64,000 nucleotides of DNA from Clostridium_AM sp963780135 (GCA_963780135.1 CAWAAR010000001.1:124001-188000); one strand, 5' to 3'; numbered from the stretch's first letter, positions 25,352-35,072 are shown. Notes: a model not told the origin generated them from the sequence alone. Program-made: numbers and translations.

Positions 25352-26020
25352 TTAGCCTTCTAATAATTCGTTCTTTTTCATTACAGCATTCCAATTTACA
25401 TAAATTTCAAACAAACTTACTACATCTTGTTCATTATACAAAAGTATTTTATCCTTTTTTTCTTCAGGCATTCTCTCTATATAATCATTATCTTTTACAA
25501 TTTTACTAAAAGTTTTAGCTAAATTAGAACCACTTATAACTTCACTTTCTCGAATTATGCCAAATTCTTTTTCCAGTGCTTTAAGTCCAATACAAATTTT
25601 CTTTTCTTTTTCATACTGTTTTTGAAGATCAATATGTATAAAATGTTCTTCTATATTAAAATCTATATTATATTTTTCAAAAAGGTAATTTATCACTATA
25701 AAATCATTGTTACCTGAGAAAGTAACTAAATATTTTTTACCATGTTTTGAACTCATAGTATAAAAATAATCCCTTGCAAGGTTTAATATATCCTCTCCAT
25801 CTTTTTTACTCTCTATCATATATTGTGTAACCTGCAATTTATTATTTATATTATCAAGATAGCAACATCCAAAAACTCCTATGCAGATAGGTTTCTTGTA
25901 TATATAGTGTTCTAAATCAAAGAATAAAGCATCCTTAAATAAATGATTTTTTCCATCTATACTTAACAAATTCTCTTCTAATAATTTTTCAATTTCTATA
26001 ACATTATGCCTTTCTATCAC
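25352..26020 (-). CDS. RNase-H-like (YprB-type) exonuclease domain protein, first copy
   Basis: This 222-aa protein has the DnaQ/RNase_H_2 pattern: D35-x-E37 in LFFDLEHY, a central FSGNNDFIVINYLFEKY with the second acidic site, and ENE/NEQDVVSL near residue 200 as the last metal-ligand motif. It probably cleaves nucleic acid 3'-5' in the cytosol, but the substrate is unknown. It starts with GTG and a weak ribosome site. A longer paralogue is encoded at 29897-30694. Confidence 0.7.
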   Translation of the reverse strand: MIERHNVIEIEKLLEENLLSIDGKNHLFKDALFFDLEHYIYKKPICIGVFGCCYLDNINNKLQVTQYMIESKKDGEDILNLARDYFYTMSSKHGKKYLVTFSGNNDFIVINYLFEKYNIDFNIEEHFIHIDLQKQYEKEKKICIGLKALEKEFGIIRESEVISGSNLAKTFSKIVKDNDYIERMPEEKKDKILLYNEQDVVSLFEIYVNWNAVMKKNELLEG

Positions 26021-26107
26021 TTTACCACTCTTTTCTAATTAATTATGTAAAACACCTGTCGTAACATTATATCATTTTTTAACAATCAAGTGAACTTCAA
26101 TTAAAAA

Positions 26108-26127
26108 GGCGGAGTATATTCTCCACC
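26108..26127 (-). terminator. terminator of the HAD phosphatase gene
   Basis: On the minus strand GGTGGAG pairs with CTCCGCC around a 6-nt loop, followed by TTTTTAATT. It begins 7 bp after the stop. Confidence 0.85.
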
Positions 26128-26133
26128 TGAATC

Positions 26134-26862
26134 TTAACTAAAATTATTAATATCATCTGGTTTTAATCTATATATTGTGTCTTTTCTTTCTACTACAATT
26201 TGTATTTTTTGCCTAACATCCTTGTCATTTAAAACCTTTTTGAGAATTTCTTTAGTTGGATTTACACAAACAGGATATTTTACTAGTTTAAACATAGAAA
26301 AATCTCCAGCAGTATCACCATAAGCATAACTATTACTTAAATCTATATTGTATTTTTTTACAAGTTCATCAATAGCTTTTTCTTTGCTTTCACTATCCCA
26401 CATAGGAACAACTTCTCCAGTATATGTTTCATTACCATCTATTAAATATATTGCTCCCCTATAATCATCAAAACCATATTTTTTTGACATTTCTCTTACT
26501 AATTCTATAGGACTTCCTGAAACAGTTATTATTTTATGACCCTTTTCTTTATGCCATTTAATTTTATCTCTTGTAAATGTATAAACTCTATCTCCCTTTT
26601 GTGCTATTACATTACCAGCTATAAACTCTATTTGAGATTTATGAAGTCCTTTTATAGCTTCAATATATATTTCTGCCATTTTCAACAGATAGTTGTCATA
26701 ATTTCCTTGTCTTTTATCCCATTTTTCATACTCCGGTTTTACTTCTTTATACCATCTTTCCGCTGGTATTATTTCGTACTTTACAAGTTTTTTAAAAACT
26801 TCTGTAATTAATCCTTCTCTATATAAAGTGCCATCAATATCAAAAAAAGCTGCTATATTCAT
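26134..26862 (-). CDS. HAD-superfamily phosphatase (SerB/PSP-like)
   Basis: This 242-aa HAD hydrolase has motif I FFDIDGTLY with the nucleophile Asp8 and Asp10, motif II TVSGSP at about 113, and motif III/IV YGDTAGDFSMF at about 195. The C1 cap is helical (residues 20-90), as in phosphoserine-phosphatase-like HAD-IB enzymes. The substrate is a small phosphorylated metabolite, not identifiable from sequence. It is monocistronic with AAAGGGAGG before the ATG. Confidence 0.88.
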   Translation of the reverse strand: MNIAAFFDIDGTLYREGLITEVFKKLVKYEIIPAERWYKEVKPEYEKWDKRQGNYDNYLLKMAEIYIEAIKGLHKSQIEFIAGNVIAQKGDRVYTFTRDKIKWHKEKGHKIITVSGSPIELVREMSKKYGFDDYRGAIYLIDGNETYTGEVVPMWDSESKEKAIDELVKKYNIDLSNSYAYGDTAGDFSMFKLVKYPVCVNPTKEILKKVLNDKDVRQKIQIVVERKDTIYRLKPDDINNFS

Positions 26863-27129
26863 TTTTATCCTCCCTTTATAAATTAATATATTTACTATAT
26901 TACACTAATATCTATAAATTTTGCACCTTTAAATTAAAGATTATAATATAAATTGTATTTTTTCTAGATTTCCTTATTTATTATATTTTATGATTAATAT
27001 TCTAATTAGCTTACATTAAATTATATTATTAATTTCTATACCCTAGCTTATCCCCCCTAATACCCCAATTTCAATCTCTAAAATCCATTAGCACCAAATC
27101 ATAGGCTTTAGATATATGTTTATTTCATA

Positions 27130-27158
27130 TTGACACTATCTATAAACCATGTTATTAT
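27130..27158 (+). promoter_or_regulatory. promoter of feoAB
   Basis: TTGACA (27130-27135), 17 bp, TATTAT (27153-27158). The upstream 270 bp back to the HAD gene is AT-rich and shows no gene. Confidence 0.8.
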
Positions 27159-27173
27159 TATAATATAATAAAT

Positions 27174-27192
27174 GATAATGATTTTCATTACG
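27174..27192. promoter_or_regulatory. Fur box of feoAB
   Basis: GATAATGAT-T-TTCATTACG matches the 19-bp Fur consensus in the full left half and most of the right half. It lies just after the predicted transcript start and touches the feoA ribosome site, so Fe-Fur would block transcription. Confidence 0.8.
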
Positions 27193-27203
27193 AGGTGGTA
27201 ATA

Positions 27204-27446
27204 ATGAGCATTTGTGATTTAAAATTTGGAGAAACAGCTTTAATACACAGTATATGTGGAGATGAAAAATTGACCAAAAGACTTCTTGCTTTAGGATGTA
27301 TTGAAGGAACAGAAGTAGCTTTAAAAGCTTCAGCTCCATTTGGTGATCCTATAATAATAAATTTAAGAGGTTTCAATTTGGCAATACGTAAAAAAGATGC
27401 ACAAAATATATTTGTAAAATACGATTTACTAAAAGATGTAGTATAG
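27204..27446 (+). CDS. feoA: ferrous iron transport protein A
   Basis: This 80-aa SH3-like cytosolic protein stimulates FeoB. Typical features are ICGDEKLTKRLLALGCIEGTEVAL in the first half and PFGDPIIINLRGFNLAIRKKDA in the second. A GTG frame opens at 27195, but GAGGTGG is positioned for the ATG at 27204. It is followed 12 bp later by feoB and preceded by a Fur box. Confidence 0.94.
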   Translation: MSICDLKFGETALIHSICGDEKLTKRLLALGCIEGTEVALKASAPFGDPIIINLRGFNLAIRKKDAQNIFVKYDLLKDVV

Positions 27447-27458
27447 GAGTAAAATATT

Positions 27459-29222
27459 ATGATAACAGCAGCTTTACTTGGCAATCCAAATGTAGGCAAA
27501 ACTTCTCTTTTTAACATACTAACTGGTTCCAATCAATATGTAGGTAATTGGGCAGGTGTAACTGTAGATAAAAAAGAGGGTTATTTAAATGATTCATTAA
27601 AAATTGTAGACTTACCAGGAATTTATGCTATGGATACTTATTCCAATGAAGAAAAGGTGTCAAGGGAATTTTTAATTAGTGGTAATGCAGATATAATAAT
27701 AAATATAGTAGATGCTTCTAATTTAGATAGAAATTTATATCTTACAACTCAACTTAAAGCCTTTAATAAACCTATTGTTTTAGTTTTAAATATGATAGAC
27801 GTGGCGGATTCTAAAGGAATGAAAATAGACTATTCTTTATTGTCAAAAGAATTAAATGTAATGGTAGTACCTATAGTTGCTTCCAAAGGCATAGGAATAG
27901 ATGATTTAAAGCAAATGCTTCTTGGAAGCAATTTTTTAGCCCCTGTAACTGATAATGAATTTCAATTTCACGATGAAAAAGAAACTTATGACTATATTAA
28001 TAAAATTTTAAGCAAGTGTTTTAGTTCTACAAGTAATAATTATATTTCACCTACAGAAAAAATTGATAAAATTGTACTTAATAAAGTTTTAGCCTATCCA
28101 ATATTTTTTATTATTTTAGTGTTAATTTTCAAATTCACTTTCAGCTGGGTAGGACAACCTTTATCAGATGGACTTGATAGCCTTTTAAATTCAAATTTAA
28201 TTCCATTTTTAGATAATCTTTTATCTAGCACTAGTCCTTGGTTTAAATCTTTATTACTAGGTGGTGTTTTAGGTGGTGTAGGTTCTGTTATAGTATTCTT
28301 ACCTGTTATTATGGCACTTTTCCTTGGTATATCTATACTTGAAGATAGTGGTTATATGGCAAGAGCAGCCTTTATAATGGATAAATTAATGAGAAAGATG
28401 GGACTTTCCGGAAAAGCTTTTATACCTTTAGTAATGAGCTTTGGTTGTTCCGTTCCAGGCATTATGTCAGCTAGGACTTTAGAAAGTGAAAAAGATAGAA
28501 AACTTACTGCTCTATTAGTTCCTCTTATGTCTTGTAATGCTAGATTACCTATATATGCCATATTTACTGCAGCTTTTTTCCCTAGTAGAGCCGCAAGTAT
28601 AATACTTTCTTTGTACCTTTTAGGCATTATTATATCCTTTTTAATAGGTATACTATTTAAAAATACTTTATTTAAAAAAGATGAGGAACCTTTTATAATA
28701 GAACTTCCTGATTATAAACTTCCTGAACTTAGAAATGTGGCGCTTCATACTTGGGATAAAGGTAAAGGATTTTTAAAGAAGGCTGGAACAGTAATTTTCT
28801 CTATGTCAGTACTGATTTGGTTTTTATCTAATTTTAATATTTATGGTATGACAGATATAAACAATAGCATACTATGTTCTATTGGAAAATTCATCAGCGT
28901 AATATTTAAGCCTTTGGGCTTTGGAGACTGGCAAAGTTCAGTTTCACTACTTACAGGCCTTATGGCTAAAGAAGCAGTAATAGGAACTATGGGGGTTATA
29001 TACGGAGGTGATTTAAAGTTATCTTTACTTCATCATTTTACTCCAGTATCAGCTTATGCATTTTTAGTTTTTGTACTGTTATATACTCCATGTATATCTG
29101 CTGTAGCTGCTATGAAAAAGGAATATGGTAAAAACATGGCTATATTCTCTGTATTATATCAGTTCACTTTAGCTTGGTTTGTCTCTTTTATAGTTTTTAA
29201 AATAGGTTCTATGATAATGTAA
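27459..29222 (+). CDS. feoB: ferrous iron transport protein B
   Basis: This 587-aa GTPase-permease for Fe2+ has G1 GNPNVGKTS at residues 8-16, G3 DLPGIY at about 51, and G4 NMID at about 112, then the helical spacer and a polytopic domain. Core permease motifs GDSGYMAR-like EDSGYMARAAF and SFGCSVPGIM are present. It is at the short end of the FeoB range, lacking extra C-terminal modules. It forms an iron-starvation operon with feoA and the small Cys-rich gene downstream. Confidence 0.96.
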   Translation: MITAALLGNPNVGKTSLFNILTGSNQYVGNWAGVTVDKKEGYLNDSLKIVDLPGIYAMDTYSNEEKVSREFLISGNADIIINIVDASNLDRNLYLTTQLKAFNKPIVLVLNMIDVADSKGMKIDYSLLSKELNVMVVPIVASKGIGIDDLKQMLLGSNFLAPVTDNEFQFHDEKETYDYINKILSKCFSSTSNNYISPTEKIDKIVLNKVLAYPIFFIILVLIFKFTFSWVGQPLSDGLDSLLNSNLIPFLDNLLSSTSPWFKSLLLGGVLGGVGSVIVFLPVIMALFLGISILEDSGYMARAAFIMDKLMRKMGLSGKAFIPLVMSFGCSVPGIMSARTLESEKDRKLTALLVPLMSCNARLPIYAIFTAAFFPSRAASIILSLYLLGIIISFLIGILFKNTLFKKDEEPFIIELPDYKLPELRNVALHTWDKGKGFLKKAGTVIFSMSVLIWFLSNFNIYGMTDINNSILCSIGKFISVIFKPLGFGDWQSSVSLLTGLMAKEAVIGTMGVIYGGDLKLSLLHHFTPVSAYAFLVFVLLYTPCISAVAAMKKEYGKNMAIFSVLYQFTLAWFVSFIVFKIGSMIM

Positions 29223-29239
29223 ATTTGGAGGTTAAAAAT

Positions 29240-29383
29240 ATGTTAATTGAAATTTTAATAGCAGGTATCTTAGTTGCCTCTGCATCATATATATTATATA
29301 AAAATATAAAGAAAAAGTCTTCTGGAGGCTGTGATTGTGGCTCTTGTTCTAGCCATTGTAGCCATTATAAAAAAAACAAATAA
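29240..29383 (+). CDS. FeoB-associated Cys-rich membrane protein
   Basis: This 47-residue protein has one N-terminal transmembrane helix (EILIAGILVASASYILY), a Lys-rich stretch, and a C-terminal CDCGSCSSHCSH motif with four cysteines. This is the layout of the small FeoB-associated Cys-rich family in Firmicutes. It lies 17 bp after feoB, with a GGAGG ribosome site 8 bp from ATG. It is likely to assist iron handling at the membrane. Confidence 0.88.
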   Translation: MLIEILIAGILVASASYILYKNIKKKSSGGCDCGSCSSHCSHYKKNK

Positions 29384-29387
29384 TATT

Positions 29388-29425
29388 AAAAGCATGTCTT
29401 TAAATTTAAAGACATGCTTTTTTTA
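29388..29425. terminator. bidirectional terminator after the feo operon
   Basis: A perfect 16-bp palindromic stem (AAAGCATGTCTTTAAA with its complement) is followed by TTTTTTT on the plus strand. The convergent CBS gene ends at 29426. Confidence 0.9.
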
Positions 29426-29803
29426 CTAATCAAACTTTTTTATAATATAATCAACTATGTCTTCAATGGATACTATTCCTTCTAAAACGCCATCATCTAC
29501 TATAGGAATAGCAATAATATCGTTTTCTCTAAGTCTAGCTGCTACTTTTTCAATTTTTTCATTTTTAGATGCTGTAATAACTTTTTTTGTCATTACCCAA
29601 TCTACAGGGCAAGTTTCATAATGACCTTCTTCCATTAAAAATCTATATATATCAGCTTTAACAATTATACCAACTAATTTATCATCATCATCAACCACAG
29701 GTGCTCCATTTACTTTAGTTGCATTTATAGTTTCAAGTGCCTTTTTTAAGTTGTCTTCTGGTTTAAGCTTTACTATATCTGAGTGCATTATTTGTTCTAC
29801 CAT
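29426..29803 (-). CDS. two-CBS-domain protein
   Basis: This 125-aa protein consists of a CBS pair (VEQIMHSDIVKLKPEDNLKKALETI and VMTKKVITASKNEKIEKVA), each ending in the GIV/IPIVD pattern. Stand-alone CBS pairs sense adenine nucleotides and usually regulate a partner. The longest frame starts ten codons earlier, but GGGGG lies 8 bp before the ATG at 29803. No partner is evident nearby. Confidence 0.9.
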   Translation of the reverse strand: MVEQIMHSDIVKLKPEDNLKKALETINATKVNGAPVVDDDDKLVGIIVKADIYRFLMEEGHYETCPVDWVMTKKVITASKNEKIEKVAARLRENDIIAIPIVDDGVLEGIVSIEDIVDYIIKKFD

Positions 29804-29896
29804 AAAATCTACCCCCTTTCCTATATTATACAATAACTTGTATAATAAGTCTAAATATTTTTAATGATATGAAATATTCGCTTGAAAAATACAATT

Positions 29897-30694
29897 CTAA
29901 TAACTATTACTAATTATATCTTTTAATTCATTGCAATCTACGCAGCCTTTTAATATGTTGTCTATAGCTCTTGAAGCCGCCTTTTTTGATATTCTATCCA
30001 AATCCATATTTAAAACAATATTATTTTTCTTAAGAAGATTTTTTAAATATCTGCACTGCTTTTCTGTAATTACATCTTTTCTAACTAATTTATCATCATT
30101 TTCAATTTTAGAAATAAGTTCATGTATTTTAGGTAAGCTTAATACATCTTCATAATTGTGTAACATAATTGTTTCTTTAAGTTTCTCATTAGAAGTTAAC
30201 AAAAATTCCTCATATAAATCTACACTTATTCCTCCATCTATTTGATCTTCTCTTACTATATTTATGAATTTCTCTACAGTTTTAAGATTACATCGTTCCA
30301 TACCCATTTGTTTATAATAAGGCCTTATAAGCCTATATAAATCTACATGATATTTTGGAGGCTCAAACATTATATTTTGTTTTTCCATTCTTTTCTTTAT
30401 GAAAGGTTCATCAAAAGCCATCCCATTATAGGAACACCATTTTTTATATTCTAATATATCTTTTTTAAAATTATCTAATATTTCTTTTTCATCTTTCAAG
30501 CTTTCTGCAAAATACTGTTTTATACTAAAAATTTTATTATTTTCAAACGTTCCCATGGATATGAGTACTACACTATCTTCCTCTTTATCAAAACCTGTTG
30601 TTTCTATATCAAAATATACTACTTCATCCATATTATAATACTTAAATATCTCTTCATGTACACTTAATACCTCATTGTATTCTTTTATAAACAT
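29897..30694 (-). CDS. RNase-H-like (YprB-type) exonuclease domain protein, second copy
   Basis: This 265-aa protein has a canonical ExoI motif FDIETTG (Asp29, Glu31), ExoII-type SYNGMAFDEPFIKKRM at about 115, and HNYEDVLSLPKI at about 200 as ExoIII. A C-terminal helical extension (residues 215-265) may bind nucleic acid. It resembles B. subtilis YprB-like predicted nucleases. The frame opens at a TTG five codons earlier, but GGAGG with 8-bp spacing selects the ATG at 30694. It is a distant paralogue of the protein at 25352-26020. Confidence 0.75.
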   Translation of the reverse strand: MFIKEYNEVLSVHEEIFKYYNMDEVVYFDIETTGFDKEEDSVVLISMGTFENNKIFSIKQYFAESLKDEKEILDNFKKDILEYKKWCSYNGMAFDEPFIKKRMEKQNIMFEPPKYHVDLYRLIRPYYKQMGMERCNLKTVEKFINIVREDQIDGGISVDLYEEFLLTSNEKLKETIMLHNYEDVLSLPKIHELISKIENDDKLVRKDVITEKQCRYLKNLLKKNNIVLNMDLDRISKKAASRAIDNILKGCVDCNELKDIISNSY

Positions 30695-30776
30695 TATAAA
30701 GTCCTCCAACCTTTTGCTTCTCTAAAGCTACATTACTTATTATATAACAATATAAACAATTTGAAAATAACTACAT

Positions 30777-30812
30777 AAAAGTGCTTTAGAACAACTTGTT
30801 CTAAAGCACTTT
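30777..30812 (-). terminator. terminator of argS
   Basis: A perfect 17-bp stem AAAGTGCTTTAGAACAA / TTGTTCTAAAGCACTTT with a one-base loop is followed by TTTTAT on the minus strand. Confidence 0.9.
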
Positions 30813-30817
30813 AAAAA

Positions 30818-32509
30818 CTACATTTTTTCTACTGTTTGTATTCCTATTAAGTTTAGTGCATTCTTTAAGACCTGACAAGTGGCCTCTACTAATTTAATTC
30901 TTGCTATTTTTGTAGCTTCATCTTCTGCATTAATTATGCTGTGAGCATTATAGAATTTATTAAATCCTTTAGCTACTTCAATTGCGTATCTTGTAACTAC
31001 ATAAGGTTCTAATTTATCTATAGAATGTAATATAGATTTTTTAAAGCTTTCAAGAGTTTTTACAAGTTCAAATTCTTCTTTAGAACTTAATTTGCTATAG
31101 TCTACATTTCCTTTAACTTCTCCTGTTCTCCTAAGAATGCTCTTTCCCCTTGCATAACTATATTGAACATAAGGACCTGTTTCACCGTCGAAGCTTAAAA
31201 TTTCTTTCCAGTCAAATATTATATCTTTTTCTCTGTTATTTTTTAAGTAAGCAAACACTACTGATCCTATACCTATTTTTTTTGCTGCTTCTTCTTTATT
31301 TTCTAAATCAGGATTTTTTTCATTTATTACTTCTAAAGTTTTTTCTACTGATTCATTTAACAAATCTTCTAGGAATATAACGTCACCTTTTCTTGTTGAC
31401 AATTTCTTATCTGCAAATCTAACAAGACCAAAAGCTACATGTTTACAATCATCAGCCCAATCATGTCCCATAAGTTTTAGTGTAGTAAATAATTGTTTAA
31501 AATGAAGTGATTGAGCTTCTCCTACTACATATATATTCTTATAAAAGTCATAAGTTTTCTTTCTGTAAGTTGCTGCTGCTAAATCACGAGTGGCATAAAT
31601 AGTTGCTCCATCTGATTTTTTTATAATACATGGAGGCATATTGTATTCATCAAGCATTACAACTTTAGCTCCATTACTATCTGCAAGCAGTCCTTTTTTA
31701 TCTATTTCTTCAATTACAGCATCCATTTTATCGTTATAGAAACTTTCCCCTGCATAAGAGTCAAATTCCACACCAAGCATATTATAAACAACTTTAAATT
31801 CTTTCAAACTTAAATCTTTAAATCTCTGCCAAAGTTTAGTTTCCTCTTCAGATCCATCTTCTAATTTTTTAAAGTACAATCTTGCTTCATCCTCTAAAGA
31901 TGGATCCTTTTCAGCTTCTTCATGGAATTTAACATATATTCTTAACAATTCATTTATTGGTTTCTTTTCTAACGCATCTTCATCACACCATCTTTTATAA
32001 GCTGATATAAGCTTTCCAAACTGAGTTCCCCAGTCTCCTAAATGATTGACACCTATACAGTTGAATCCTTCGAAAGATAAAATTTTATATAAAGCATTTC
32101 CTATAGCTGTAGTACTTAAATGTCCAACATGAAAAGGCTTTGCAATATTAGGTGAAGAATAATCTATGGTTATATTTTTTCCTTTTCCCAAATCTGAAGA
32201 ACCATATTTATCTCCCTCTTCCAAAACTTTTTCTATAGCATTTTTTATAAAGAACTTTTTATCAACAAAAAAATTTAAGTATGGTCCTAAATTTTCAATT
32301 TTTTCAAAACCTTCTTTATTTAATTTCCCCTTTAACTCTTCTGCTATGGCATTTGGTGCTTTTCTTAAAGTTTTTGATAGTTGAAAACATGGAAAAGCAT
32401 AATCCCCCATATCAGATTTTGGTGGTATTTCTATTAATTTTTCCATAGTTTCTAAATCTAATTCCACATGCTCTTTTATTCTTTCTGCTACTAGCTTTTT
32501 ATAATCCAT
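30818..32509 (-). CDS. argS: arginyl-tRNA synthetase
   Basis: This 563-aa class I synthetase has an N-terminal ArgRS additional domain (residues 1-90), a HIGH motif in AKPFHVGHL near residue 125, KMSKS-type KLSTRKGD near residue 350, and a DALR anticodon domain ending in NLIGIQTVEKM. A 25-codon upstream extension is open but has no plausible ribosome site; GGAGG with 8-bp spacing precedes the ATG at 32509. A T-box leader upstream controls it by tRNA-Arg charging. Confidence 0.96.
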   Translation of the reverse strand: MDYKKLVAERIKEHVELDLETMEKLIEIPPKSDMGDYAFPCFQLSKTLRKAPNAIAEELKGKLNKEGFEKIENLGPYLNFFVDKKFFIKNAIEKVLEEGDKYGSSDLGKGKNITIDYSSPNIAKPFHVGHLSTTAIGNALYKILSFEGFNCIGVNHLGDWGTQFGKLISAYKRWCDEDALEKKPINELLRIYVKFHEEAEKDPSLEDEARLYFKKLEDGSEEETKLWQRFKDLSLKEFKVVYNMLGVEFDSYAGESFYNDKMDAVIEEIDKKGLLADSNGAKVVMLDEYNMPPCIIKKSDGATIYATRDLAAATYRKKTYDFYKNIYVVGEAQSLHFKQLFTTLKLMGHDWADDCKHVAFGLVRFADKKLSTRKGDVIFLEDLLNESVEKTLEVINEKNPDLENKEEAAKKIGIGSVVFAYLKNNREKDIIFDWKEILSFDGETGPYVQYSYARGKSILRRTGEVKGNVDYSKLSSKEEFELVKTLESFKKSILHSIDKLEPYVVTRYAIEVAKGFNKFYNAHSIINAEDEATKIARIKLVEATCQVLKNALNLIGIQTVEKM

Positions 32510-32687
32510 TATAAAACCTCCAAAAATATATTTTGAGAATTTATCCAATTGCCAAAGCCCTAAAACTCCACTTCTAAAAGCCACAAATTAGGGCTACTAC
32601 CAGCTGAATAGTTTAACTAAACTTCAGAGGATATTCAAATATCCTCTGAATCAATTTTTACTTGATTTTCTAATTATTAGTTTAAAA
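32510..32687 (-). other. spacer between the T-box and argS with two stem-loops
   Basis: On the minus strand CAGAGGATAT/ATATCCTCTG forms a perfect 10-bp stem (about 32626-32649), and AGCCCTAA/TTAGGGCT an 8-bp stem with a long loop (about 32555-32594). Neither has a strong U-tract. Their role is unknown. Confidence 0.4.
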
Positions 32688-33016
32688 TATAAAAACCCCT
32701 GTCTCTTTATAAAAAAGAGACGGGGTTATATCCGCGGTACCACTCTAATTGATAGGTATCAATACCTTATCCACTCAAAACTTTAACGCAGTTAACGTCT
32801 TGTTTTTGATATTAAGCTTCCTTCCTATCAATAACAAGTGAAAATATAAAATTACCTTGTTATTTCTTTGAAGATGCCTTATGTTAAATCTTTTTAACAA
32901 GCTTCTCAGAGACTCTCTTTTAATTTAGATTTCTTACAGACTCTCACCATCTCTGCTCGCTTTTAAAAACATTCTAAAAAATACTTTTCTCTTCAAAGAA
33001 TTTAATATATAATTTA
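32688..33016 (-). promoter_or_regulatory. T-box riboswitch, Arg-type, upstream of argS
   Basis: The T-box core AGAGTGGTACCGCG lies at 32746-32733. Stem I has AGCGAGC pairing with GCTTGTT, an AGAGA S-turn and the GGTG loop. The specifier position gives AGA (32906-32904) followed by the conserved purine, an Arg codon that agrees with argS. The leader ends in an intrinsic terminator (ACCCCGTCTCTTT with AAAGAGACAGGGGT, then TTTTTAT, about 32728-32690). Uncharged tRNA-Arg would favour the antiterminator. Confidence 0.92.
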
Positions 33017-33022
33017 CAATCT

Positions 33023-33051
33023 ATTATACTACCATTTATAACTTTTATCAA
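33023..33051 (-). promoter_or_regulatory. promoter of the argS T-box leader
   Basis: On the minus strand TTGATA (33051-33046), 17 bp and TATAAT (33028-33023). It lies between the chemoreceptor stop and the T-box. Confidence 0.85.
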
Positions 33052-33056
33052 TATTT

Positions 33057-35072
33057 TTATTTACATTTAAGTATTTTTACGCTTTCTTCCAGTTCTACTG
33101 CCATTTTGTTAAGCTTTTCTAAGTCTTCTGTAACACTTTGTATTACCGCTGTTTGTTCTTCAGTAGATGCTGCTACTTCTTCAGTATTTGCTGCTGTATT
33201 TGTTGTAACCTCATGTATTTTATCTACATTTCTATCCATTTTAACAATAGTCTCTTCAGAGTCTAATATCACTTCATTAACTTTCTCTAAATTATTTCTT
33301 GTTTCATCAAAGGATTTTAAAATTTCATTTAATGCATCTCCAACTATTTTTACTATAACTTCTCCTTTTTGTGTCTCTTTATTACCTTCTTCTATAGAAA
33401 GAAGTGCTTTATTAGTTTTTTGCTGTGTCTCATTAATTAAATTTTTAATATTACTTGAAGATGCCATAGATTCCTCTGCCAGCTTTCTAACTTCATCTGC
33501 TACCACGGCAAAGCCTTTTCCTGCTTCTCCTGCTCTAGCAGCTTCTATAGAAGCATTAAGTGCTAATAAATTGGTTTGATCTGATATTCCGTCTATTATT
33601 TCTACAATATTCCCTATTTCTTTTGAAGTTTGTTGAAGTTCACCTATTACCTCTGAGGAATAATTCACACTATTTTTTATAACGTTAATTTGTGTAACCA
33701 TGTTGTCCATTTTTTCTCTTCCATCTTCTGCAAGTTTACTTACATTTTCAGAAAATTTCACTACATTTGTTACTTGTTCTTTTATATTAGATATATTTCC
33801 CACTACACTTTTCATACCATTTGATATTTCATCTGCAGCCATAACCTGCTTTTCTGATCCTTCAGCAACTTCCTGTGTAGAATTAGAAATTTCTTCTGAC
33901 CCCTGTGAAACTTGTTTTACAGATACTAATAGTGTTTTTGCTGAAGTTCCTAAGTTTTGAGATACATTATTAATTTTACCCGCCATAGTTCTAAGATTTT
34001 CAATCATATTATTGAAACTTTCTCCAAGCTTACCTATTTCATCTTCAGTTTTTATCTCTATATTTTTTGTAAGATCACCATGAGAAACATTTTCTGCACC
34101 TTCAGCTAAATTGCCTAAAGGTTTTAAATTTTTGCCTATTAATGTCCTTAATATAAATGCACTTATTATGAAAGCAAAAAGAGATATTACTATAAAACTT
34201 ACTATAACATTTACTAATGCTTCATGCTTATTCTTAAGTGAAATTCCTACATCCACAGCCTTAATTACTTTTCCATCACTACTTTTTACAGGTACTATAA
34301 CATCATATACATCTTGTCCTTTATAATTATATACAGAACTAGATGCTTTTCCTTGTAATGCATTTTTACTACCTTCATCTGTTAATGAAATTCCCACTCT
34401 AGTTTTATCACTATGTGCTAAAGCTTTGGCATCAGGACTAATTGTTAGTGCATATACGATATTTGGTCTTTTTCCTAATCTAGTTACTAGATTTTCATCA
34501 TTTACTGCTTCATTTAATTTAACAACTTGGTTAGCAATAACACCTACTTGCACAAGTCCACCATTTTTTGAAGCTACTGAACCATATTTATAATAATTTG
34601 TATCTGTTGAATTTGAACTTTTTCTTATAGACTCAATAATTTTGCTCTGTTTGCCCTTAAGAACAGGTTGTACTGGATGATCCTCTGGGTATTTATATCC
34701 TATATTAGCTGGCAAGTTAGAATAAATTATTTCACCTTGCGGGTTACATATATTTATTTCTTGTACATCAATATCCTTTGCTACTTGAATCAAATATTCG
34801 TTTGACATATTTGGATTTTGTCCAGCTAGATACGCTGTAGTATTAATTTTTTCTCCCAAAAGAGAATCTAATTGAGCTATTATTGCGTTGTTAGTTTGAA
34901 TTTCTGAAACGATTTCTTCTACAAAATCATCTCCGTCCGTTTTTATCTGCACATCCAACCTTTTGTTAATTATAGTATACGATGCAATTGCAAGTACTAT
35001 TGTAACTAAAAATACTACTACTAAAGAATTTACTGTTATTTTAAATTTTAAAGTTTTCCTACTGCTCTTCAT
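33057..35072 (-). CDS. methyl-accepting chemotaxis protein with dCache-like sensor
   Basis: This 671-aa full-length chemoreceptor has TM1 at about 13-33, an extracytoplasmic sensor of about 250 residues with Cache features (GEIIYSNLPANIGYKYPEDHP; YDVIVPVKSSDGKVIKAVDVGIS), TM2 at about 285-308, and HAMP at about 310-362. The signalling domain contains the tip DQTNLLALNASIEAARAGEAGKGFAVVADEVRKLAEES. The C-terminus has the EEVAAS-type adaptation region. GGGAGG precedes ATG. The ligand is unknown; Cache sensors bind small organics. Confidence 0.95.
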   Translation of the reverse strand: MKSSRKTLKFKITVNSLVVVFLVTIVLAIASYTIINKRLDVQIKTDGDDFVEEIVSEIQTNNAIIAQLDSLLGEKINTTAYLAGQNPNMSNEYLIQVAKDIDVQEINICNPQGEIIYSNLPANIGYKYPEDHPVQPVLKGKQSKIIESIRKSSNSTDTNYYKYGSVASKNGGLVQVGVIANQVVKLNEAVNDENLVTRLGKRPNIVYALTISPDAKALAHSDKTRVGISLTDEGSKNALQGKASSSVYNYKGQDVYDVIVPVKSSDGKVIKAVDVGISLKNKHEALVNVIVSFIVISLFAFIISAFILRTLIGKNLKPLGNLAEGAENVSHGDLTKNIEIKTEDEIGKLGESFNNMIENLRTMAGKINNVSQNLGTSAKTLLVSVKQVSQGSEEISNSTQEVAEGSEKQVMAADEISNGMKSVVGNISNIKEQVTNVVKFSENVSKLAEDGREKMDNMVTQINVIKNSVNYSSEVIGELQQTSKEIGNIVEIIDGISDQTNLLALNASIEAARAGEAGKGFAVVADEVRKLAEESMASSSNIKNLINETQQKTNKALLSIEEGNKETQKGEVIVKIVGDALNEILKSFDETRNNLEKVNEVILDSEETIVKMDRNVDKIHEVTTNTAANTEEVAASTEEQTAVIQSVTEDLEKLNKMAVELEESVKILKCK

